DNA of 21,002 bases, taken from assembly GCA_934541205.1 (NCBI GenBank), contig CAKTDK010000013.1:1-21002 (forward strand), given 5' to 3'. Below the pieces are notes generated by a model. The model was not told the DNA's origin. It saw only the letters and a list, made by a program, of their open reading frames with translations, and did no database searches. Below, in pieces: positions 15,011 to 21,002 of the stretch. The DNA comes from an uncultured Eubacteriales bacterium. GTDB taxonomy: Bacteria > Bacillota > Clostridia > Oscillospirales > RGIG7773. Every line of letters begins with the position of its first letter. Positions within the stretch are counted from its first letter, which is position 1. Both the position numbers and the translations under genes were made by a program.

Positions 15011-15062
15011 TACTTTTACAATTGCTGTTAATCGGTAAAATAAATTTGAGGGAGGATTTTTT

Positions 15063-17159
15063 ATGGATCTTATGCTGTTTACGGCTTTAGGTTCTATAGT
15101 CGCTTTAATTTTTGCATTTACACTGTATTTTAAAACAAAAAAACACGAACAAGGTTCACCTCTTATGATACAGATTTCTTCTGCCATAAAAAAAGGTGCT
15201 TCGGCATATTTAAAAAGACAATATCTCGGTGTAGGTATTTTCTTTGCCGTGGTATTTATAATACTTTTGATTTTGTCTATATTAAAATTGTTAAATCCTT
15301 TTGTACCTTTCGCTTTTATTACAGGAGGCTTTTTCTCAGGGCTTTCGGGATTTATCGGAATGAAAACCGCAACTATGGCAAATGCAAGAACTGCAAACGC
15401 AGCTCAGAAAGGACTTAACAAAGGTCTTCGCGTTGCTTTTAACGCCGGCGCCGTAATGGGTTTTGTTGTTGTAGGACTTGGCCTTTTTGATTTATCGATA
15501 TGGTATTTCTTTTTAAAATTCTGGTATATAAATGTTGAACATATAACAGATAATGCCGTTATGATACAAAATATCACTTCAAATATGCTTACATTCGGTA
15601 TGGGTGCGTCATGTATGGCTCTTTTTGCAAGAGTAGGCGGCGGAATATTTACGAAAGCCGCTGATGTAGGCGCTGATCTTGTCGGCAAAGTAGAAGCAGG
15701 TATTCCGGAAGACGATCCCAGAAATCCTGCGGTTATTGCCGATAATGTAGGAGACAACGTAGGAGATGTAGCCGGAATGGGAGCTGATTTATACGAATCT
15801 TATGTAGGCTCTATTGTATCAACCAGCTCTCTTGCAGTTGCAGCCGGATACGGAATGAAAGGCATTACTGTTCCTATGATTATAGCTGCGCTTGGAGTAA
15901 TTGCATCTATAATCGGAACGTTCTTTGTAAAAACAAAAGAAGGCGCTTCTCAGCAAAATCTTTTAAAAGCCTTACGTACAGGAACTTATATAAGCGCCGT
16001 AATAATTGCCGTTGTCTCATTCTTTATAATTAAATTTACTATTCCAAATAATTTAGGAGTATTTTTCTCTGTAATTTCAGGTCTTATAGCGGGTGTATTA
16101 ATTGGTTTTACAACAGAATACTACACTTCTGACAGCTATAAACCTACAAAAAAACTTTCAAAAAGCGCTGAAACAGGTTCCGGAACAGTTATAATAAACG
16201 GACTATCCCTTGGAATGTTGTCCACATTTTTTCCAGTTGTTATCGTATGTATAGCTGTTCTTATAAGTTTCTTTTCCTCCGGAGGAAGCGCTGATTTTAA
16301 TAAAGGTTTGTACGGTGTCGGAGTTGCCGCTGTTGGTATGCTTTCCACTCTCGGAATAACCCTTGCTACAGACGCTTACGGTCCTATAGCGGATAATGCA
16401 GGCGGAATAGCTGAAATGGCTCATCTTGATGAGGAAGTAAGAAACAGAACAGACGCTTTAGATTCTCTCGGAAATACTACCGCCGCAACGGGAAAAGGCT
16501 TTGCTATAGGTTCTGCCGCCCTTACTGCTTTAGCTCTTATTGCAGCTTATATTTCAGAAGTTACAACAAAAGCTCCGGATTTAAAAATAGATTTATCTAT
16601 AACAAACCCAACGGTTTTAATAGGTTTATTTATCGGCGCAATGATGCCTTTCTTATTTGCTTCACTTACTATGAGCGCAGTTGGAAAAGCTGCCCAAAGC
16701 ATTGTTTTGGAGGTAAGACGTCAATTCCGTGAAATAAAGGGACTTATGGAAGGCAAAGCCGAAGCAGATTATGAGTCCTGTGTTGATTTATGCACACGCT
16801 CCGCTCAAAAGCTTATGATAGCTCCTGCTTTAATAGCTGTTATAGTTCCGATTGCAGTAGGCTTGATACTTGGAGTTAACGGCGTAGCAGGTCTTTTGGC
16901 AGGCACAACCGTATCGGGATTTGTTCTTGCCGTTATGATGGCAAACTCAGGAGGGGCCTGGGACAACGCAAAAAAATATATTGAAGCAGGAAACTTCGGG
17001 GGAAAAGGTTCTGATTCCCATAAAGCCGCCGTAGTTGGAGATACCGTAGGAGATCCGTTTAAAGATACCGCCGGTCCTGCAATAAATATACTTATTAAAT
17101 TAACGTCCATGGTATCAATTGTTTTCTCGGGACTTATAATTGCATTTCATTTGTTTTAA
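15063..17159 (+). CDS. hppA: Membrane-bound ion-pumping pyrophosphatase, K+-dependent type
   Basis: This enzyme hydrolyses cytoplasmic pyrophosphate and uses the energy to pump H+ or Na+ out of the cell. The 698-residue protein has about 16 hydrophobic segments. The pyrophosphate-binding loop is DVGADLVGKVEAGIPEDDPR (from residue 201), followed by NPAVIADNVGDNVGDVAGMG and DLYESYVGSIVS. A second acidic region, TDAYGPIADNAGGIAEMA, and the C-terminal GDTVGDPFKDTAGPAIN complete the active site. The segment LGNTTAATGKGFAIGSAAL has Ala at 474 and Gly at 477, as in K+-dependent enzymes; K+-independent ones have Lys and Thr there. The pumped ion cannot be decided from these motifs, although Na+ pumping is common among K+-dependent members. 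It is a single gene with a terminator at 17170-17210. Confidence 0.97.
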   Translation: MDLMLFTALGSIVALIFAFTLYFKTKKHEQGSPLMIQISSAIKKGASAYLKRQYLGVGIFFAVVFIILLILSILKLLNPFVPFAFITGGFFSGLSGFIGMKTATMANARTANAAQKGLNKGLRVAFNAGAVMGFVVVGLGLFDLSIWYFFLKFWYINVEHITDNAVMIQNITSNMLTFGMGASCMALFARVGGGIFTKAADVGADLVGKVEAGIPEDDPRNPAVIADNVGDNVGDVAGMGADLYESYVGSIVSTSSLAVAAGYGMKGITVPMIIAALGVIASIIGTFFVKTKEGASQQNLLKALRTGTYISAVIIAVVSFFIIKFTIPNNLGVFFSVISGLIAGVLIGFTTEYYTSDSYKPTKKLSKSAETGSGTVIINGLSLGMLSTFFPVVIVCIAVLISFFSSGGSADFNKGLYGVGVAAVGMLSTLGITLATDAYGPIADNAGGIAEMAHLDEEVRNRTDALDSLGNTTAATGKGFAIGSAALTALALIAAYISEVTTKAPDLKIDLSITNPTVLIGLFIGAMMPFLFASLTMSAVGKAAQSIVLEVRRQFREIKGLMEGKAEADYESCVDLCTRSAQKLMIAPALIAVIVPIAVGLILGVNGVAGLLAGTTVSGFVLAVMMANSGGAWDNAKKYIEAGNFGGKGSDSHKAAVVGDTVGDPFKDTAGPAINILIKLTSMVSIVFSGLIIAFHLF

Positions 17160-17169
17160 TTTTTAAAAA

Positions 17170-17210
17170 AAGCAGAGTCTGAGTTTTACTTAGGCTCTGC
17201 TTGATTTTTT
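17170..17210. terminator. Bidirectional terminator after hppA
   Basis: The arms 17170-17183 (AAGCAGAGTCTGAG) and 17189-17202 pair over 14 positions, including two G-T pairs, around the loop TTTTA. It is followed on the plus strand by GATTTTTT and on the minus strand by a run of seven T. It contains the stop and the last codons of the convergent gene. Confidence 0.88.
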
Positions 17211-17663
17211 ACCTGTAATTTGCTCAAGTGTTATTTCAACCATACAAAGTTTATCCCAAAATCTTTCTATTTCCATAGTCACTCGGTCTTTATCAGCAGG
17301 ACAATATTTATATCCCAATTCTTTTGCCGTTTCAAGCTTTAAATTTTCATCTTGAATTATTTTTGCTTTTCCGAAACAAATTACACTTTCATATCTTGTG
17401 CTTAATTTTTCAGGGATTACCTCATCTTTTAAAATTACACAAAAGCATACTTTATCATTTCTTTTTATGCTGTCAATTTTATGACCTTCATAAGCGCTGT
17501 GAAAATATATTTTATTGTTATAATAAACATAGTTAAGAGGAACAGAATAGGGATATCCTTCATCTCCCATAACAGACAAAACGCCTGTTATTCCGTTTTT
17601 CAATATTTTTTCCGATTCGCTTTCCGGCATAAGCTGTTTAAATCTGCGCATTTTTCTATACAT
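17190..17663 (-). CDS. Pyridoxamine 5'-phosphate oxidase-fold flavoprotein (NimA-like)
   Basis: This 157-residue protein begins MYRKMRRFKQLMPESESEKI and has the split-barrel FMN-binding fold of the PNPOx-like/NimA group, some of which reduce nitroimidazoles or other small molecules using bound flavin. Typical features are the opening Mxx-KRF-like basic strand, then GVLSVMGDEGYPYSVPLNYV (about 26-45), YYNNKIYFHSAYEGHKIDSI (about 46-65), NDKVCFCV, and the late YESVICFGKAKII. The frame is open to 17747, but the ATG at 17663 has AGGAGG just before it and the extra upstream residues are hydrophobic and not family-like, so the shorter start is used. The last four residues (SSRA) and the stop lie in the shared terminator hairpin. 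Its promoter at 17694-17722 is divergent from the acyltransferase gene. A heme- or other flavin-binding role is possible. Confidence 0.85.
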   Translation of the reverse strand: MYRKMRRFKQLMPESESEKILKNGITGVLSVMGDEGYPYSVPLNYVYYNNKIYFHSAYEGHKIDSIKRNDKVCFCVILKDEVIPEKLSTRYESVICFGKAKIIQDENLKLETAKELGYKYCPADKDRVTMEIERFWDKLCMVEITLEQITGKKSSRA

Positions 17664-17693
17664 ATAAACCTCCTGAATTTTATATTCAAATAT

Positions 17694-17722
17694 TTCATAA
17701 ATCATATAGTAATTTTTGTCAA
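17694..17722 (-). promoter_or_regulatory. Predicted promoter for the NimA-like gene
   Basis: On the minus strand, the -35 box is a perfect TTGACA (17722-17717) and the -10 box TATGAA (17699-17694), with a 17-base spacer. It lies about 31 bases before the chosen ATG and within the longer open frame, which supports the shorter start. Confidence 0.65.
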
Positions 17723-17761
17723 AATATAATATAATAAAGAATAGCAATGGGGGTATAAAAC

Positions 17762-18808
17762 ATGAAAAAAAAGACTGAAATTACACTTTTAAATGTTATA
17801 ATGTGCCTTGTAGTAATTTATATACATATTTCTTCTGAAATAGTCGTAACCCTTGACAAAGCTCATCCTTTATATATGTTTTTTATTTCTCTATGGCGTC
17901 TTACTTCCTTTGTAGTTCCCGGCTTTATTATGCTTAGCGGTATAAAAATGTTCCTAAAATACAAAAATGAAGAATTTAATGTATTAAAATTTTATCGTTC
18001 AAGACTTACTTCAATTCTTATTCCTTATATTATATGGGTAATAATATATTTTGTCTATGAATATCTCAAAGGTGAAAGAGTAATGGATTTTAATAACTTA
18101 TTTTTTTGCCTTTACTCAGGAGAAATCGGAAGTCATCTTTATTTTATAGTCGCATTAATACAATTTTATATTCTAATGCCTTTGTGGATTAAAATATTCA
18201 AAAAAACAAATCCCGCATTTATGCTTCCGTTTTTCTACCTTATTTCAACTATATTCGGCAGATTTCTTCCCAATATAATTGATATTTATATAAGAGGATA
18301 TTATTATACTTATGCTGACAGAATTTTTACCCAATATCTTTTTTGGTGGGCAATAGGTTGTTATATAGGCCTTTACTATGATAAATTCATTGAAATTTTA
18401 AAAAGACATACGGTTTTTGTTTTAATTACAAATATATTATCTTCCGCTATGCTGATATACTGTGCTTATTTAAGATATAAAAAATCTTTTTTTCTTTCTA
18501 TGGAAGCGGAAATTCAAGTCCTCCATACATTAAGTACTCTGATGCTTCTGTACAGAATTATGCTATTTATGAAAGATTTCCGAATCTCAGAAAACAAGCT
18601 GATAAAACGTATAGACAATGCAAGTTTCTATATATATTTGTCTCATATTCTTGTTTTAAAAGAAGTGACATATATACTTAATAAAAACAATATATCAGAT
18701 TTATGGATCAGATATGGAATAAAAGCTTTGTTTGTTTATGTTCTGACTATAGGAATATGCATTTTATATACCGAAATAAAAAAGAAATTCAAACATCCTC
18801 TGCATTGA
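17762..18808 (+). CDS. Acyltransferase 3 family membrane protein
   Basis: This 348-residue protein has about ten hydrophobic segments and belongs to the acyltransferase-3 family, whose members O-acylate (often O-acetylate) cell-surface polysaccharides, peptidoglycan or antibiotics. It starts MKKKTEITLLNVIMCLVVIY and has the catalytic-type His in VVIYIHISSE (H22). Then come SFVVPGFIMLSGIKMFLKY (about 50-68), YRSRLTSILIPYIIWVIIYF (about 79-98), GSHLYFIVALIQFYILMPLW (about 120-139), and a late SFYIYLSHILVLKE (about 290-303) typical of the family. The acceptor is unknown; the glycosyltransferase-CsaB and SLH genes in the window make a wall polysaccharide plausible. The ATG lies behind a GGGGGT-type ribosome binding site, in a 12-base context (ATGGGGGTATAA) shared with the gene at 4062. 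No clear promoter box pair was found. Confidence 0.88.
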   Translation: MKKKTEITLLNVIMCLVVIYIHISSEIVVTLDKAHPLYMFFISLWRLTSFVVPGFIMLSGIKMFLKYKNEEFNVLKFYRSRLTSILIPYIIWVIIYFVYEYLKGERVMDFNNLFFCLYSGEIGSHLYFIVALIQFYILMPLWIKIFKKTNPAFMLPFFYLISTIFGRFLPNIIDIYIRGYYYTYADRIFTQYLFWWAIGCYIGLYYDKFIEILKRHTVFVLITNILSSAMLIYCAYLRYKKSFFLSMEAEIQVLHTLSTLMLLYRIMLFMKDFRISENKLIKRIDNASFYIYLSHILVLKEVTYILNKNNISDLWIRYGIKALFVYVLTIGICILYTEIKKKFKHPLH

Positions 18809-18826
18809 TTACAGAGGATGTTTTTA
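18791..18826. terminator. Terminator between the acyltransferase gene and cysS
   Basis: The arms AAACATCCTCTG (18791-18802) and CAGAGGATGTTT (18812-18823) form a perfect 12-bp stem with a 9-base loop that carries the TGA stop of the acyltransferase. TTTTT follows on the plus strand. It lies eight bases from the convergent cysS stop and could serve both. Confidence 0.85.
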
Positions 18827-18833
18827 ATATTGC

Positions 18834-20231
18834 TTATAATCTTTTATATTTTACCCCGTCTCTTGTATCTTCAAGCACTATTCCCTGCTGTTTTAAATAG
18901 TCACGTATTTCATCAGCTCTCTTGAAATTCTTATATTTTCTTGCCTGCTGTCTTTCTTCTATAAGTTTCTCTATTTCTTCATCAAGCACCTGTTTTTTTT
19001 CATTTACAATATTTAAAACTCCGCAAAGCTCGGTAAATATATCTTTTAGGCCTTTTGCAAGATAAATGGAAGGATTGTTAGTCTGGGATAAATTAATATT
19101 TATATCTCTTGTAAGTTCAAAAATTACAGAAATTGCATCAGCAGTATTTAAATCATCTTCCATAGCCGCTTTAAATTTTTCTTTATATTCCAGAGCTTTA
19201 TTTATTATTTCATCATCTTTATCATTTTTTTCAATACGAGAATTTGTTATAAAATAATTCATATTTTCAAGGCAGTTATAAAGCCTTTCAAGAGAAGCCT
19301 TTGAACCTTCTATAATTTCCTGCGTAAAATTTACAGGCGTTCTATAATGAGCCTGAAGCATAAAAAATCTTATTGTTTCATATCCGTATTTTTCAGCAAT
19401 TTCTCTTACGGTAAAGAAATTATTTTTAGATTTTGACATTTTTTTATTATCAATATTTAAAAACCCGTTATGCATCCAGTAATTTGCAAAAGTACATCCG
19501 TTTTTACACTCGCTTTGAGCAATTTCATTCTCATGATGAGGAAATGATAAATCCTTTCCCCCACAATGTATATCAATAGTACTTCCCAAATATTTATTTG
19601 CCATAACGCTGCATTCAATATGCCATCCCGGCCTGCCGTCAGAAAACGGAGAATTATAATAAGGTTCCCCCTCTTTAGCCTTTTTCCAAAGTGCAAAATC
19701 CATAGGATCTTCTTTTATATCACTTATATCAATTCTTGCTCCCGCTTCAAGTTCTTCAAGGGGCATATGAGAAAGTTTTCCGTACTCTTTAAACTTTTTG
19801 GTTCTGAAATACACGTCTCCCTGACTTTCGTAAGCATATCCTTTTTTTATTAAATCTGAAATAAAATTTATAATTTCTTCTATGTTTTCCGTAGCTTTGG
19901 GATGTATTGTAGCCTCTTTTACTCCAAGCCCCTTTGCGTCTTTAAAATATTCCTCTATATATCTTTTTGTAATTTCTCCTATAGTACACTCTTCTTCATT
20001 CGCTTTTTTTATTATCTTATCATCAATATCAGTAAAATTCTGAACAAAATCCACTTTATATCCGATATATTCAAGATACCTTCTGAATGTATCAAACACA
20101 ATAAGCGGTCTTGCATTACCTATGTGAATAAGATTATAAACAGTGGGACCGCAGACATAAATTTTTGCTTTTCCTTCTTCAATAGGCTTAAATTCCTCTT
20201 TTTTTCTTGAAAGAGTGTTATATATTTTCAT
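18834..20231 (-). CDS. cysS: Cysteine-tRNA ligase
   Basis: This class I aminoacyl-tRNA synthetase charges tRNA-Cys. The 465-residue protein has the usual length. The opening YVCGPTVYNLIHIGNARPLI carries zinc ligand C27 and the HIGN form of the HIGH motif (36-39). The other zinc ligands fit C207 in GWHIECSVM, and H232 and E236 in FPHHENEIAQSE. The KMSKS motif is KKMSKSKNNF (264-268 for KMSKS). The C-terminal region with FKRADEIRDYLKQQGIVLED and the final KYKRL is typical. The ATG at 20231 has AAGGAG about ten bases upstream, located inside the end of cysE, three bases from its stop. The pair cysE-cysS is a common Firmicutes operon joining cysteine synthesis with its use. Confidence 0.97.
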   Translation of the reverse strand: MKIYNTLSRKKEEFKPIEEGKAKIYVCGPTVYNLIHIGNARPLIVFDTFRRYLEYIGYKVDFVQNFTDIDDKIIKKANEEECTIGEITKRYIEEYFKDAKGLGVKEATIHPKATENIEEIINFISDLIKKGYAYESQGDVYFRTKKFKEYGKLSHMPLEELEAGARIDISDIKEDPMDFALWKKAKEGEPYYNSPFSDGRPGWHIECSVMANKYLGSTIDIHCGGKDLSFPHHENEIAQSECKNGCTFANYWMHNGFLNIDNKKMSKSKNNFFTVREIAEKYGYETIRFFMLQAHYRTPVNFTQEIIEGSKASLERLYNCLENMNYFITNSRIEKNDKDDEIINKALEYKEKFKAAMEDDLNTADAISVIFELTRDININLSQTNNPSIYLAKGLKDIFTELCGVLNIVNEKKQVLDEEIEKLIEERQQARKYKNFKRADEIRDYLKQQGIVLEDTRDGVKYKRL

Positions 20232-20234
20232 TTT

Positions 20235-20867
20235 TTATTTCTCCTTTTCTTCAAGCTTTTCTTTAAGTTTATCGATTTCGTACTGCAATCTGCAAATTTC
20301 TACAGAAACAGGGTCAGGCGTATGAACATGATCGAAATTATTTATTCTTATACCGTCTCTCTTTATTATTCTGGCAGGAATACCTACAGCAGTACAATTT
20401 GGCGGAACCTCATCAAGAACAACAGCATTTGCCGCAATTTTTGAATTGTCCCCTACCGTAAAAGGTCCTAAAATCTTTGCGCCTGCTCCTACAAGTACAT
20501 TATTTCCGAGCGTAGGATGTCTTTTACCTTTATGTTTTCCTGTTCCCCCTAAAGTTACCCCTTGATATATTGTGCAGTTATCTCCCATAACTACAGTTTC
20601 TCCGATAACTACGCCTGTTCCATGATCAATTAAAATTCCTTTTCCTATTTTTGCTCCGGGATGTATTTCTATTCCGGTAAAAAATCTGCTAAGCTGCGAA
20701 ATAAGTCTTGCAATAAATTTTAGTTTTATTTTATAGAAAAAATGTGCAATTCTATATCCAATCAAAGCATGAAATCCAGGGTACAAAAGAAATATTTCAA
20801 GATAATTTCTTGCCGCAGGATCATTTTCCTTTATTGTCTTTAAATCTGCCCTTATTGTCTTAAACAT
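20235..20867 (-). CDS. cysE: Serine O-acetyltransferase
   Basis: This enzyme makes O-acetylserine from serine and acetyl-CoA, the first step of cysteine synthesis. The 210-residue protein starts MFKTIRADLKTIKENDPAAR and has an N-terminal helical part (1-65). A left-handed beta-helix of hexapeptide repeats follows: IEIHPGAKIGKGILIDHGTG, VVIGETVVMGDNCTIYQGVT, LGGTGKHKGKRHPTLGNNVL and VGAGAKILGPFTVGDNSKIA. The catalytic His is in LIDHGTGVVIGE. The C-terminus ends in a charged helix, EICRLQYEIDKLKEKLEEKEK-like, probably a coiled coil. The frame extends to a TTG at 20885, but the ATG at 20867 has AAGGAGAG seven bases before it and fits the family start. Regulation is not visible: the 135 bases upstream show no T-box specifier or AGGGTGG-type sequence. 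Confidence 0.94.
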   Translation of the reverse strand: MFKTIRADLKTIKENDPAARNYLEIFLLYPGFHALIGYRIAHFFYKIKLKFIARLISQLSRFFTGIEIHPGAKIGKGILIDHGTGVVIGETVVMGDNCTIYQGVTLGGTGKHKGKRHPTLGNNVLVGAGAKILGPFTVGDNSKIAANAVVLDEVPPNCTAVGIPARIIKRDGIRINNFDHVHTPDPVSVEICRLQYEIDKLKEKLEEKEK

Positions 20868-21002
20868 ATTATTCTCTCCTTTCAAAAAGAATACCGTATA
20901 AATTAAGAAAGATTATTCTATTTTTAATTTCAAAAACTATACTGAATATAAATAAATTGTAGTTATTTTAATCATTTTGTACGATTTTACACTAATATAT
21001 GA

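Noticed and set aside
17664..17747. Upstream extension of the NimA-like gene to 17747
   Set aside because: The extra residues are hydrophobic and not family-like, a TTGACA promoter lies within them, and the ATG at 17663 has AGGAGG right before it.
20868..21002. T-box or S-box riboswitch before cysE-cysS
   Set aside because: These operons are often under T-box control, but no AGGGTGG-type T-box sequence or terminator hairpin is present in the visible 135 bases. A more distant leader outside the window cannot be excluded.
1..21002. CRISPR array, tRNA, rRNA or prophage genes
   Set aside because: No regularly spaced repeats, cloverleaf-like segments, rRNA signatures or phage protein motifs were seen on either strand.

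Overview
The window comes from an AT-rich genome of the Bacillota, most likely class Clostridia, possibly an uncultured anaerobe. The evidence is the Firmicutes-type order rplS-lepB-rbgA-rnhB, an rpsB-tsf operon, strong AGGAGG-type ribosome binding sites, sigma-A-like promoters, SLH-domain surface anchoring with a CsaB-type enzyme, and a K+-dependent-type membrane pyrophosphatase. Species cannot be told from the sequence alone. No tRNA, rRNA, CRISPR array, transposase or prophage gene was seen.

Region 1 (1-3836, minus strand) is a housekeeping block. In transcription order it holds a NagD-like HAD phosphatase, rplS with its own promoter, candidate leader and terminator, lepB with its own promoter, a GNAT acetyltransferase, rbgA and the start of rnhB. 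Two oddities sit here. The rbgA frame is broken by an in-frame TAA at codon 37 but is otherwise intact. The GNAT gene lies between two exact 25-bp copies of the rbgA translation start, so it looks like an inserted cassette that left a 9-codon relic of rbgA just after lepB.

Region 2 (3837-6530) has a lone small membrane protein gene behind a perfect consensus promoter, a row of three terminator hairpins, and the rpsB-tsf operon on the minus strand.

Region 3 (6558-9940, plus strand) is a three-gene operon: a glycosyltransferase fused to a CsaB-type polysaccharide pyruvyl transferase, ruvX, and a HAD hydrolase with an Asn in place of the second motif I Asp. Region 4 (9938-14930) has a convergent AI-2E-family membrane protein gene, and then a 1204-residue secreted protein with three SLH repeats, beta-sandwich regions and a DUF4434-like TIM-barrel domain. 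CsaB-type enzymes pyruvylate the wall polysaccharide that SLH domains bind, so the fusion enzyme plausibly prepares the anchor for this and other SLH proteins.

Region 5 (14930-21002) contains the membrane pyrophosphatase hppA, a convergent flavin/PNPOx-fold protein gene, an acyltransferase-3 membrane protein gene, and the minus-strand cysE-cysS operon (cysteine synthesis and tRNA charging). Gene ends are compact: several stop codons lie inside bidirectional terminator hairpins.

Nothing here amounts to a clearly new system. The points most worth a second look are the broken rbgA with its duplicated start around the GNAT gene, the glycosyltransferase-CsaB fusion near an SLH/DUF4434 protein, and the orphan small membrane protein.
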